This document shows positions 34,195 to 41,861 of a DNA stretch of 64,000 nt, one piece after another. Both the position numbers and the translations under genes were made by a program. Positions within the stretch are counted from its first letter, which is position 1. Each line of letters starts with the position of its first letter. Under the pieces are notes generated by a model, which saw only the letters and a list, made by a program, of their open reading frames with translations, was not told the DNA's origin and searched no databases. Origin of the DNA: Spectribacter acetivorans (GTDB lineage: Bacteria > Pseudomonadota > Gammaproteobacteria > Nevskiales > Salinisphaeraceae); the NCBI RefSeq assembly GCF_031846305.1, contig NZ_JAVRHY010000006.1, forward strand, positions 168,042 through 232,041, read 5' to 3'.

Positions 34195-35370
34195 TCAGAT
34201 GCGTTCTATTATTGTGGTGTTGGCGGTGCCGTGGGCCTCGCAGATAGTCTGCAGGCCCAGTTTCTTGCCGGAACGCTCGAGTTCGCATAGCAGGTCGGTG
34301 AGCATGCGGGCCCCGGTGGAACCCAGCGGGTGCCCGATTGCAACCGAACCACCGTTGACGTTGAGCTTGTCGTCCGGGATGTCGAACTCGCGCTGAAACA
34401 TCAGCGGCACGCCGGCAAACGCTTCGTTGACCTCGAACAGGTCGATGTCCGCCACGCTTAGCCCCGCGACCTTGAGCGCCTTGCGGGTAGCGTCGAGCAC
34501 GGCGGTGAACTGGATTACGGGGTCGGCCGCTGCGACCGTCATGGCGCGAAAGCGTGCGCGCGGCGTGAGGCCGTGCTGCTGCGCATAGTCGCGGTCGGCG
34601 ATTAGCAGCGCGGCGGCACCGTCGCTGACCTGGGACGCGTTCGCGGCCGTCGTGCGACCGTCCTCGGCGAAGACCGTCTTCAGACCCGCCATCTTCTCGG
34701 GATCGGGATGCTCGCGGATGCCCTCGTCGGCGATGATGCGCGGACCATCCGGATCATGGGGGTCGGCGCTGATCGGCACCATCTGTTTAGTAAAAGCGCC
34801 GGCCTGGGTGGCGGCATACGCCCGCTCGTGACTGCGGACGCTGTAGGCGTCGAGTGCCTCGCGGGTCAGCTCGAAGCGCTCGTTCATGAGCTCCGAGCTA
34901 GGCCCTTGCGCCATCAGCCGTCCGTCGTAGCGTTCCAGTTCCAGAGGGCCGTACTGCGGACCCAGTGGTGCGCCGGGCAGGAACGCGGAAGGCATGGGCA
35001 CCTGAGACATCGACTCAACACCGCCCGCAATCGCCAGGTCGTAGCCGCCCGCCATTACCCCCTGGGCGGCAAAGCTGACCGCCTGCTGGCCGGAGCCGCA
35101 CTGGCGATCCACCGTCACCGCGGGCAAGGACTCGGGCAAACCAGCCGAGAGCACGGCGTGCCGGGCGATGTTAGAGGACTGCTGATCGTGCTGGAGCACG
35201 CAGCCCGCGATGACGTCGTCGATCGTGGAGGGCTCGATACCGCTGCGCTCGACCAAGTGACGCAGGGTGTGGCCGAGCAGATCGGCGGGATGCCATTGGC
35301 TGAGCACGCCCCCGCGTCTGCCGACAGGGGTTCGCACAGCGTCTACGATGACGGTTTCACGAGTGTTCAT
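34195..35370 (-). CDS. acetyl-CoA acyltransferase (thiolase)
   Basis: 391 residues from ATG 35370 (upstream GGAGGAAT); the frame is open further upstream but reads as non-coding there. Catalytic residues are visible: Cys in VLQHDQQSSN and downstream QCGSGQQAV, the NGGSVAIGHPLGSTGARM His motif, and the C-terminal QTICEAHGTANTTII in which the usual Cys-x-Gly core is present as CEAHG, a variation from the common CxGxG. It cleaves 3-ketoacyl-CoA thiolytically. The start overlaps the preceding CoA-transferase gene by 14 bp. Confidence 0.92.
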   Translation of the reverse strand: MNTRETVIVDAVRTPVGRRGGVLSQWHPADLLGHTLRHLVERSGIEPSTIDDVIAGCVLQHDQQSSNIARHAVLSAGLPESLPAVTVDRQCGSGQQAVSFAAQGVMAGGYDLAIAGGVESMSQVPMPSAFLPGAPLGPQYGPLELERYDGRLMAQGPSSELMNERFELTREALDAYSVRSHERAYAATQAGAFTKQMVPISADPHDPDGPRIIADEGIREHPDPEKMAGLKTVFAEDGRTTAANASQVSDGAAALLIADRDYAQQHGLTPRARFRAMTVAAADPVIQFTAVLDATRKALKVAGLSVADIDLFEVNEAFAGVPLMFQREFDIPDDKLNVNGGSVAIGHPLGSTGARMLTDLLCELERSGKKLGLQTICEAHGTANTTIIERI

Positions 35371-36217
35371 GTATTCCTCCAACAGTGGGAACCTTGACGG
35401 CGGCCAGCGGGATGTCGAGCTCGCGACCGAGCGTTTCCCAGTGAGTTGTCGCGCGGGTGACGAAGATGGACTCGAGTTCCTCGATCGTTCGGCCGAGATG
35501 CGCCGCAACCCGAGCCGCGAAGTGCGGCTCAAGAGCGCCGAGCGCCACGTAGCCGTCCGACGTGGGGTAGATGCGGTACGTCGGGAGCACGCCTCCCAGC
35601 GGCGCGCCCGGCCCCATCAGACCCTGGCGAACCGCAGCGCCAGCCAACTGAGCAGCATCGTCGAGCACCACCCGGTGGTGGCCTCCGGTGCCGGTACGCG
35701 TCCTGCTAAACAGGCCGGCGACCGCGGCGGAGACCGCGCGCTCGGCCCCGAGCAGGTCCGCGACCGGAGCCAGCGGCATGGTCGGCGGACTCAGGGTGCC
35801 GTGGGCGGCCTGATAGGTCAGATCATGGCCCGGCACCTCCGCCAGATCTCCTTCGTGGCCGACGATCTCGACGTGGATCACGGCCGGGAGGGTCTCGGCG
35901 AGTCGATCCAAGCCAAGACGGCTCAGCGCAGACGGGCGCATCGCCGTGACCAGGACGTCAGCATCCGCGAGCCGATCTTCAAGACAGGCCCGCTGCTCGG
36001 GCTGCTTGAGGTCCAGGACAATGATCTCTTGAGAGACCAATAGCTCGTCATACCAAGCACGGGCTACGGCGGCGAGCGGATCGCCGGACGGTGGCTCGAT
36101 CTTGGTGACCTGTGCGCCCATGTCAGCCAGTTGTGCAACGGCGATCGGGCCGGGCAGGTTGACGGCGAGCGAGACCACTCGAATCCCGCTCAGTGATTCT
36201 GATGCAGGAACGCTCAT
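35357..36217 (-). CDS. CaiB/BaiF family III CoA transferase, short form
   Basis: 286 residues. The N-terminal half matches family III CoA transferases and alpha-methylacyl-CoA racemases: GIRVVSLAVNLPGPIAVAQLADMGAQVTKIEPPSGD, then LDLKQPE, then DLLGAERAVSAAVAGLF. The protein is about 100 residues shorter than most racemases, and the usual catalytic Asp region reads AVPGHDLTYQAAHG-like (PGHDLTYQA). It could be an alpha-methylacyl-CoA racemase or CoA transferase acting on branched acyl-CoA. The start overlaps the MaoC-type gene by ATGA. Confidence 0.87.
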   Translation of the reverse strand: MSVPASESLSGIRVVSLAVNLPGPIAVAQLADMGAQVTKIEPPSGDPLAAVARAWYDELLVSQEIIVLDLKQPEQRACLEDRLADADVLVTAMRPSALSRLGLDRLAETLPAVIHVEIVGHEGDLAEVPGHDLTYQAAHGTLSPPTMPLAPVADLLGAERAVSAAVAGLFSRTRTGTGGHHRVVLDDAAQLAGAAVRQGLMGPGAPLGGVLPTYRIYPTSDGYVALGALEPHFAARVAAHLGRTIEELESIFVTRATTHWETLGRELDIPLAAVKVPTVGGIHEHS

Positions 36218-36681
36218 ACGTCGCGCATCCGCAGGTAGGCCGACATCGTCAGAACAAGTACAGGCTCGCGGTTCTGGTTGATCAACTCGCCCGTATAGAC
36301 AACTCGCACGCGGCAGCGGTCGGGTTGGTTCTGAACTTCTTCGATAACCGTGAATCCGGTGAGGGTGTCGCCTGGTCGCACCGGGCGGAGGAACTTCAAG
36401 TCACGAATACCCGCGCCACCTACCACGTCCCAGCTCCGTACCAGACTGTCGACCGTGAGGCGCTGATACACAGCCAGAGTTTGGACGCCGCTGGCGATCA
36501 GGCCACCGAAATATCCTTCCCTGGCAGCGCGATTCTCGTCTACGTGAAAGAACTGTGGATCCCACTGACTTGCAAACGCGACGATCTCGCCCGCGTTGAG
36601 CGTATAGCTGCCCAGTTCGGTCCGGTCGCCGGGACGCGGGTCCTTTCTGTACAGGTCAACGGTTGAGACGACCGGTTCCAT
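36214..36681 (-). CDS. MaoC-like hydratase/dehydratase
   Basis: 155 residues with one hot-dog fold. The hydratase-2 motif is IVAFASQWDPQFFHVDENRA, including the Asp-x-x-x-x-His catalytic pair, then GLIASGVQT and LKFLRPVRPGDTL. It hydrates enoyl-CoA, often with R stereochemistry, complementing the crotonase-type hydratase of the same operon. It is the first gene of the leftward operon and starts 126 bp from the divergent TetR regulator gene. Confidence 0.92.
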   Translation of the reverse strand: MEPVVSTVDLYRKDPRPGDRTELGSYTLNAGEIVAFASQWDPQFFHVDENRAAREGYFGGLIASGVQTLAVYQRLTVDSLVRSWDVVGGAGIRDLKFLRPVRPGDTLTGFTVIEEVQNQPDRCRVRVVYTGELINQNREPVLVLTMSAYLRMRDV

Positions 36682-36807
36682 GAGTTTTACTCGTCAGGTG
36701 TATTGCGACTATACAAATGTATACCATAATAGACGAGTGTACAATGAGCCGAGTCTGTTAATCTCCGCTGCTCGGGGCAAGAGCCAGCCGAGTGAAGGAG
36801 ACAATGG
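36682..36807. promoter_or_regulatory. divergent promoter with TetR-type operator
   Basis: The 126-bp spacer between the catabolic operon and its regulator. It has the perfect inverted repeat TATAC-AAAT-GTATA at 36710-36723, nested inside a longer pair ACTCGTC (36689-36695) and GACGAGT (36732-36738). Palindromes of this size between a TetR gene and a divergent operon are usual operator sites. An acyl-CoA of the pathway would be the natural inducer. Confidence 0.65.
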
Positions 36808-37431
36808 GTGAAAATAACGGCGCGGATGTCCGAGCAAGCCGACAACGACCTGACTGCGAAGGCACGCATCCGCAATGCAGCCCTCGCTCTGTACGCGGAC
36901 TATGGTGAGGACGCGACCTCGATGCGTACCATTGCCGATGCAGCGGGCGTGACGGTCGGCTTGGTGGTGCACCACTTCCGAACCAAAGACGGGCTGCGTG
37001 AGGCCGTCGAGCATCACATCGTCGACTTGTTCTCCTACGCGATCGAGCAAGCCCCCGTCGAAGGAACCACGGCAGCGATCGCGGCCTCCCGTGACGATGC
37101 TGTCGCGGGCATGCTCGCTGATAACCCAGCGGTAATCGGCTATCTCAGGCGGGCTGTCCTCGATCCCACCGGCCACCGAGGTCGGATTTTGGAGATGCTC
37201 ACCCGGTTCGCTGCCGAGCAAGTCGCGACTCTGCGCAGCGCCGGCGTTGCGTCGATGGTGCAACGTGACTCCAGCCAAACAATTGGGGTCATGGTTCGCC
37301 AGCTCGGGCAGCTGTTCCTTCAGCCCATGGTCGACTCCATGTGGGCGCAATTGGCCGGGCCGGACGCGGACGAAGATGACAAGCCGAATCTGGTCGTCAA
37401 GGTTCAGGAGTCCGGCGCGACCGGATCATGA
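36808..37431 (+). CDS. TetR family transcriptional regulator
   Basis: 207 residues starting at GTG 36808 with AAGGAG about eight bases upstream; ATG 36826 is the alternative. The N-terminal helix-turn-helix is RIRNAALALYADYGEDATSMRTIADAAGVTVGLVVHHFRTKDGL, a typical TetR reading head. The ligand-binding half ends in a variable tail. It is divergent from the acyl-CoA catabolic operon and most likely represses it and itself. Confidence 0.93.
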   Translation: MKITARMSEQADNDLTAKARIRNAALALYADYGEDATSMRTIADAAGVTVGLVVHHFRTKDGLREAVEHHIVDLFSYAIEQAPVEGTTAAIAASRDDAVAGMLADNPAVIGYLRRAVLDPTGHRGRILEMLTRFAAEQVATLRSAGVASMVQRDSSQTIGVMVRQLGQLFLQPMVDSMWAQLAGPDADEDDKPNLVVKVQESGATGS

Positions 37432-37875
37432 TGAACCTTCTGAGGTGAGGCTGTTCGTTCGCTAGTGCCGACATTGAGCAATTCCGTAGGCTCGGCTAAA
37501 GCCTGTCAAATAACGACGTGCCGGCTCGTTCAATACCAGAACGCGATAGAAAAAGCTGATTCACGGTGAGTTGGCAAAACTTTAGCCTATCGCTAGTCAG
37601 CGTTGCGGTGCAGCATTCCGATTACGCGACCCGGGCTGATTTAGATTGCGATGGGCGCGCTATTCGCCAAAGCCTATGCGAAACGCTTGCGATGCTAGAT
37701 TGCCTACGAGTGCTTCGCGGAAGATCCCAGCGATGAGTTTGGCTGAAAGATTCTATGTCCACTTTGGGTCGATAGCCGACCTTTTTCACCAAAAGAATCC
37801 ACCGTTCAGCGAAAGCTAGCGGTCGCGATTGGCTGCCTAGCTGCGCAAAAACGCAACACTTTTGAAGCTGCACTA
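37432..37875. other. gene-free stretch with dispersed repeat (right copy)
   Basis: About 440 bp after the regulator gene without a convincing gene; one 83-codon reverse frame is basic, Ser/Arg-rich and has no ribosome site. It contains the diverged inverted copy (37757-37780) of the repeat at 28450-28473, so the acyl-CoA operon is flanked by inverted copies of one intergenic repeat. Confidence 0.5.
37757..37780 (-). repeat. dispersed repeat, right (inverted) copy
   Basis: On the minus strand it reads GTCGGCTATCGA then CCCAAAGTGGAC, matching the left copy at 21 of 24 positions. The two lie 9.3 kb apart in opposite orientation. Confidence 0.45.
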
Positions 37876-37903
37876 TGTGAACATAATATACATTATGTTA
37901 AGT
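37876..37903 (+). other. dif-like XerC/XerD recombination site
   Basis: 28 bases organised as TGTGAACATAA (XerC-side arm), TATACA (centre) and TTATGTTAAGT (XerD-side arm). Compared with the E. coli dif arms GGTGCGCATAA and TTATGTTAAAT, the right arm differs at one position and the left at three. The six-base centre is the reverse complement of the E. coli centre TGTATA. It could be the host chromosome's dif site or the attachment site of an element that uses host Xer recombinases. Pilus-island genes begin 250 bp to the right and an AT-rich tract follows. Confidence 0.65.
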
Positions 37904-38132
37904 GCTTGTTATTTAACGATAAATTAGAAGGGAACACCAATCACATATCTTTTGCATTTTCCATCATCGCCCTTTCCCAAAAGCATTATCGGGCTTATCC
38001 CATTTTAAGCCTTATATAGTCAAGATAGCTCCGCCTACTTTATCAGCCTTGCTCAAGCGACTAGAGCCAGTTATCATTTCCCTGCTAAAGGCGATTGACC
38101 AGTAACCCCCGGTCTCCGTCTTCAGCGATCGC
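37904..38132. other. AT-rich gene-free tract next to the dif-like site
   Basis: About 230 bp markedly more AT-rich than its surroundings, with TTATTTAACGATAAATTAG and similar runs. No reading frame, hairpin or named motif is supported. AT-rich flanks are common beside Xer sites and horizontally acquired ends. Confidence 0.4.
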
Positions 38133-38149
38133 CTCGGTGGCCCCGCCCG

Positions 38150-38455
38150 CTACCGGGGCGTTTTCATTTGCGCAACCCCCAGTGCGTGACCGTCATAGTC
38201 AAGCTGCGTCCGAAGCGCCTGGATGGCGCTCGCGCGGTCGCAGAGATAATCGATCCTCGCCAGCAGTCGGTTACGCGCCTCTTCAAGCGATTCGAGGCTG
38301 CCGCGGCCGTACACGGCGCCCTCGAAGTCATCCTTTACGGCATGAAGCAGACGCTCCAGGTCTCGCTTCCGCGTGTTGATCCAAACGGCCTGCTGCGACG
38401 CAGTATTGGCCAGAAACTCGTACGCCAGAAGATCGATATGGGGATTCGCAGGCAT
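38150..38455 (-). CDS. hypothetical helical protein, 101 aa
   Basis: An all-helical protein with regularly spaced Leu and Arg (KRDLERLLHAVKDDFEGAVYG and LESLEEARNRLLARIDYLCDRASAIQALRTQL). Its stop lies within a GC-rich hairpin (about 38139-38160) followed on the plus strand by TTTTC. A TTTGTC/TGCTGGACTAT box stands 59-81 bp upstream of its start, but in the opposite orientation. Function unknown; the helical hairpin form could suit a small adaptor. Confidence 0.55.
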   Translation of the reverse strand: MPANPHIDLLAYEFLANTASQQAVWINTRKRDLERLLHAVKDDFEGAVYGRGSLESLEEARNRLLARIDYLCDRASAIQALRTQLDYDGHALGVAQMKTPR

Positions 38456-38513
38456 GATGACTTCCAGAGCTGTATGAAAGTACAGCGTATGGAATCGGGG
38501 GTCAGGCGTCCAG

Positions 38514-38536
38514 TTTGTCCGACCCTGCTGGACTAT
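38514..38536 (+). promoter_or_regulatory. pilus-island box E (variant)
   Basis: TTTGTC, six bases, then TGCTGGACTAT: one mismatch to the 11-base core found at four other places in the island. CAGGACAC follows at 38542-38549, as it does after boxes A and B. No rightward gene starts nearby. Reading leftward, the gene at 38455 starts 59 bp away, so the box may be an operator rather than a promoter, or may drive an untranslated RNA. Confidence 0.45.
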
Positions 38537-38685
38537 AAGGACAGGACACGTTGAGAAGGGCAGTCACGGCCGTCGGTGACGTCTTCATCGAGGCGTTCGG
38601 AATGAGATTGACGTCTTCATCCAGCCCACCAAGGGTTGCACCTCGTCGACGTCCCGACGGCTTGCGCCCTCCCTCCGGGGAGGGC

Positions 38686-38910
38686 TTACTTTCTCGCCGG
38701 GATCACCGCCCGGGCCTGGCGTAGCTGCGAGGAGACTTCCCTGGCAATGAGCGCTTTCCAGGCGCCGTCGCGTGGGAGAACGAGCATTCCGTCGAGCTCG
38801 TACCGCTCGGCTAGCGCCACACCAACCCGATCTGCGACGACCTCGCCTACAACACCCGCCATACAAAGCGAGCGGTCCACCTCGGCGTTGTTCTTGAGCT
38901 TTTCAGTCAT
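38686..38910 (-). CDS. hypothetical protein, 74 aa
   Basis: ATG 38910 is chosen because it follows the sigma-like gene by 19 bp; a start at 38943 would overlap that gene. The sequence reads KNNAEVDRSLCMAGVVGEVVADRVG then RYELDGMLVLPRDGAWKALIARE, a small acidic-to-basic protein. A perfect seven-base stem (GCCCTCC/GGAGGGC, 38666-38685) begins right after the stop and may end or slow transcription. Function unknown. Confidence 0.5.
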   Translation of the reverse strand: MTEKLKNNAEVDRSLCMAGVVGEVVADRVGVALAERYELDGMLVLPRDGAWKALIAREVSSQLRQARAVIPARK

Positions 38911-38929
38911 CGCATGGATCCCTATCAAA

Positions 38930-39517
38930 TCAGGCCGCGGCACGGTCGAGCTTTTGCTTTATTCGCTCGATTCGCTTGAGTCCAAAGCTTCGATCAATCC
39001 CATCTCGGGCGGCGCACAACGCCAGTGATTCCCCGTTGAGGATATCGATGGCTGTCTGCGAGGTCTGTCGGTAGCCCAGGTGGCCAACCGCATTCTCCAC
39101 TTGCTCGCGCGTTTCGTCACAGCTCAGCAGCAGGGACCACACCGAGGCACTTTGGAGCTCGCTTCGTTCGATGACTTCCTCCATGGAATGTTCTTCGCTG
39201 TGAAGGAACTCATCATCTTCGAGTTGAACCGCCTCAATCACGACGTCACCTAGCAGGAATTGGCGTTCCGGAATACAGCAAGGCCCCTGCATGCCTGCCC
39301 GGAACGTGATGCCCACGTTTCGGCAGATGCGTTTTGCGTAGGCGACATCCTCAGCGATCGTCTTATCAGGCCGTCGCGCGATCTTGAACAGCGCCAGTCG
39401 CATTTCCTGCATCGCATCGTCATTGAGGTCTCGTCGGAGCCCGGCTGCCGCACAGGCCCTGACCATCACCGCGGCCTCGAGGCCCTTGTCGTTGAGAAGG
39501 TCGTAGAGCGTGCTCAT
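38930..39517 (-). CDS. sigma-70-like factor (putative)
   Basis: 195 residues. Residues about 30-75 resemble sigma region 2: DDAMQEMRLALFKIARRPD, then AYAKRICRNVGITFRAG, matching the usual D-x-x-Q-E and R-I-x-R-N landmarks. Residues about 140-190 (YRQTSQTAIDILNGESLALCAARDG, then FGLKRIERIKQKL) could be a region-4-type helix-turn-helix, with a charged linker between. The similarity is by eye and moderate. It overlaps the preceding gene by ATGA. If real, it would be a locally encoded factor able to read the TGCGGGACTAT promoters of this island. Confidence 0.5.
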   Translation of the reverse strand: MSTLYDLLNDKGLEAAVMVRACAAAGLRRDLNDDAMQEMRLALFKIARRPDKTIAEDVAYAKRICRNVGITFRAGMQGPCCIPERQFLLGDVVIEAVQLEDDEFLHSEEHSMEEVIERSELQSASVWSLLLSCDETREQVENAVGHLGYRQTSQTAIDILNGESLALCAARDGIDRSFGLKRIERIKQKLDRAAA

Positions 39518-40050
39518 GACTGCGCGCCTCCATCAGACAGGCCGCGCCCTGCCCGGTCGCTGTAACGAAGCCCGGTGGCTTCGAAAACGATGTCACCGGC
39601 CACGCGCACGAGTCGCCCGCCATTACTCGCCAGATATCGGAGCAGCTTCGGCACATCCAGCAGGGTTGTGTCGCCGCCTTCCTGGCTGTCGAACCGCAAC
39701 CGATAGACTCCGTCCTTGTAACCAAGAATCCGAGCCATGCAGTACGGCAGGATCACCCCCATCCCGACCAGGCTGCACTCAATCTGGCGTGACGAGTCCG
39801 GGGTAATTCGAGGGAAACCGGCGCCGGCCTGGCTGTTCAATGCCCGTAGCGTTGCGATCAGCGGTTCCTCGACCGATAGCGGCAGATCCGGTTGATCCAG
39901 GGCTTCTGCCTGCCGGGCTCGAGGTCCGGCATTGACTGTCCACCGAGCATTATTGGCCGCGGCGCCGCGCTCAATTCCCTCGGTCCAGGGGCATGCGATA
40001 ACCCGACCTTGTGCGACTTCATCAGTGTTGCGTTGGCGAATCTTTGCCAT
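39514..40050 (-). CDS. hypothetical protein, 178 aa
   Basis: First gene of the short leftward unit. An N-terminal Arg-rich start (MAKIRQRNTDEVAQGRVIACPW) is followed by a mixed region with VGMGVILPYCMARILGYKDGVYRLRFDS, DVPKLLRYLASNGGRLVRVAGDIVF, which suggests a small beta-rich domain. It has no signal peptide. It is translationally coupled to the sigma-like gene and divergent from the 40252 gene, with box A in the spacer. A regulatory partner role is possible but unproven. Confidence 0.55.
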   Translation of the reverse strand: MAKIRQRNTDEVAQGRVIACPWTEGIERGAAANNARWTVNAGPRARQAEALDQPDLPLSVEEPLIATLRALNSQAGAGFPRITPDSSRQIECSLVGMGVILPYCMARILGYKDGVYRLRFDSQEGGDTTLLDVPKLLRYLASNGGRLVRVAGDIVFEATGLRYSDRAGRGLSDGGAQS

Positions 40051-40175
40051 GGCTTATCCGGGCAATCAGACCCTGGAATTGGTTGATGCCCCTATCTTCT
40101 GTCACCGCCTCACGGGACAGATCAGGGAAAGCCGCCTTTCTTCGGCCGCTAAAACGCTTCTCCACTACTCCCGGA

Positions 40176-40198
40176 AATGTCGCGCCGTGCGGGACTAT
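40176..40198 (+). promoter_or_regulatory. pilus-island box A
   Basis: AATGTC, six bases, TGCGGGACTAT, then TCCTATA. The core begins 64 bp upstream of the ATG at 40252. Upstream bases TGTCGCG are shared with box B. CAGGACAC follows at 40226-40233. It is probably a promoter or activator site for the rightward operon. Confidence 0.6.
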
Positions 40199-40251
40199 TC
40201 CTATAACGGGATCAAATCCCTTTCCCAGGACACGTCGGAGACACGCTTGCC

Positions 40252-40635
40252 ATGAACGCAAACCTGATCGTCGGCCAGGTCATGTCGATCGAGGAGCACG
40301 GCAAATCCAAGCTGATGCTCCTCCGCTATGGCCCGCCACGCGAAAAGACCAAGAAGGCGGTGCAGTTCGTCAACGCCATCTATATCCGGATTCCTGAATC
40401 CCAGGTTGAGGCGTTCAACAGCAAGAACATTCGCGAGGCCGACGTGGTCACCGTGACGGCCCGCAACCAGGGCGTGATGTATTCCCAACCCATCGGCCAG
40501 TCCAACATCCTCAACGAGGTCATCGCCCTGAATGTGACCAAGACCGCCCTGGACCTCGATATCCAGCCGGTACTGGTGGATTCCCTGGACGACGGTGACG
40601 CGCTGAGCTCCGCCGCCGGCCTGTTTCAGGATTAG
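40252..40635 (+). CDS. hypothetical protein, possible OB-fold
   Basis: 127 residues. The N-terminal part (NANLIVGQVMSIEEHGKSKLMLLRYGPP) and the middle (EADVVTVTARNQGVMYS) alternate short strands in a way that suits an OB-type barrel, and the C-terminus is acidic (DSLDDGD) as in single-strand-binding proteins. This is only a shape argument. It precedes the lytic transglycosylase gene by 4 bp and is the first gene after box A. Confidence 0.5.
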   Translation: MNANLIVGQVMSIEEHGKSKLMLLRYGPPREKTKKAVQFVNAIYIRIPESQVEAFNSKNIREADVVTVTARNQGVMYSQPIGQSNILNEVIALNVTKTALDLDIQPVLVDSLDDGDALSSAAGLFQD

Positions 40636-40639
40636 CCCG

Positions 40640-41062
40640 ATGGACCTACCTCCCTGCGTTGATCAGATCGCTGTGGTCTACCAGGTCCCGGTCGAGATCA
40701 TCGCGGCCATTCGCATTGTTGAAGGTGGCCGCCCAGGACTGGTCGTAACCAATCGTTCGGGATCTCAGGACCTCGGCCCAATGCAGATCAATACCTGGTG
40801 GATCGAGCATCTCGACGAGTGGGGCATTGATCGTAACGATCTGCTCCACAACCCCTGCACCAATATCGCCACCGGCGCCTGGATATTTCGACAGGAATAC
40901 GATCGCTTCGGCAATCTCCCTGACGCATTCGCCGCCTATAACGCCGGCGCCGGCAATCTCCCCGCCGGCCGTCAGTACGCCGAGCGAGCCCAGAAGGTGC
41001 TCGAAAAAGTCTGGCTGGATCGCAGCCAGGGAACCATCCGAGTGCACATGAAATATCGCTAG
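40640..41062 (+). CDS. lytic transglycosylase (PilT/VirB1-like)
   Basis: 140 residues. The SLT-type catalytic domain shows the Glu in AIRIVEGGRPG, the GPMQINTWW motif, NIATGAWIF and AYNAGAGNLPAG. Such enzymes open peptidoglycan for assembly of pili or secretion channels; type IVb pilus operons of the R64 type encode one (PilT). No signal peptide is evident, as in several pilus-associated relatives. It is co-transcribed with the preceding gene. Confidence 0.88.
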   Translation: MDLPPCVDQIAVVYQVPVEIIAAIRIVEGGRPGLVVTNRSGSQDLGPMQINTWWIEHLDEWGIDRNDLLHNPCTNIATGAWIFRQEYDRFGNLPDAFAAYNAGAGNLPAGRQYAERAQKVLEKVWLDRSQGTIRVHMKYR

Positions 41063-41070
41063 GGCGTGCA

Positions 41071-41093
41071 TTTGTCGCGACCTGCGGGACTAT
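41071..41093 (+). promoter_or_regulatory. pilus-island box B
   Basis: TTTGTC, six bases, TGCGGGACTAT, then ACCTATA; the core starts 68 bp upstream of the ATG at 41151. CAGGACAC follows at 41116-41123 and GGACACC again at 41131. It is the best match of the set to TTTGTC-N6-TGCGGGACTAT. Confidence 0.65.
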
Positions 41094-41150
41094 ACCTATA
41101 GCCACTACGGCAATTCAGGACACATTGATAGGACACCGAGGACGTCAACC

Positions 41151-41861
41151 ATGCGCTACATGATTTTTGCAATCACCCTGGCCCTCACCGGACCGGCCTT
41201 CGCCCAGTCCAATGGAAGCCTCATCATTCGGGATTTCGCCCGTGATATCGGCGAGAAAATCGAGCAGCTCGAAAACCGTGTCGCTCGTCTCGAATCCCGG
41301 GGCGGAGACAGCGTTGCCACCGAAGACCTCCAGCTGCAGTTTGAGGCCTTGAAAGACGTGGTCGCCGAAGAGGTCGAGGCCATTCGTGCCCTTCAGCCCC
41401 GCTTCGAGGCCGGCCTACGGTCCATTTCCTCCGAGCGCGCCCGCTCCGAGCGCGCTCGGGAGCAGCTTGCCGAGTCCCTGGAAGGAGAATCCCGGGTCGT
41501 CATGCGATCGCAGGTCAGCCCGTCGGGCGCCACGTCGTCTCAGGACAACCGCCCATGGCCGGTGCCCGAGAGTTCTCTGGCAATCAGCGCCAACGGCAAC
41601 GTCCGCTCCCTGATTGACCTCCCACGTCCGCCAGGCCCCTATCTTCTCGTGATCGATACCGAGCCTGGTGACGGCCGCGATCAGGTCTACTGGCGCCTTG
41701 CCGAGCAGAATCTGGGCCCCGTCTGGGTCGATGAGATGTCCCCGGAAAGCCGCCCTGCCCTTGCCGTTGGTCGGTTCGACGACACGGAATCGGCCATTCA
41801 GCGTGCCAGTGCCATTAACCGAGCCACCGGCCTTCTTCCCCGGATCAAAACCCTGCCATGA
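41151..41861 (+). CDS. secreted coiled-coil protein with SPOR-like C-terminus
   Basis: 236 residues. Signal peptide MRYMIFAITLALTGPAFA is followed by a coiled coil (DIGEKIEQLENRVARLESRGG and EEVEAIRALQ). The C-terminal 80 residues (PGPYLLVIDTEPGDGRDQ, then ALAVGRFDDTESAIQRASAIN) have the strand-helix layout of SPOR domains, which bind denuded peptidoglycan. It should be periplasmic. It overlaps the next gene by 4 bp (ATGA). The SPOR assignment is tentative. Confidence 0.65.
   Translation: MRYMIFAITLALTGPAFAQSNGSLIIRDFARDIGEKIEQLENRVARLESRGGDSVATEDLQLQFEALKDVVAEEVEAIRALQPRFEAGLRSISSERARSERAREQLAESLEGESRVVMRSQVSPSGATSSQDNRPWPVPESSLAISANGNVRSLIDLPRPPGPYLLVIDTEPGDGRDQVYWRLAEQNLGPVWVDEMSPESRPALAVGRFDDTESAIQRASAINRATGLLPRIKTLP

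Noticed and set aside
37622..37873. 83-codon leftward frame near the dif-like site
   Set aside because: Basic, Ser/Arg-rich composition, overlaps the inverted copy of the same repeat, and lacks a start signal.
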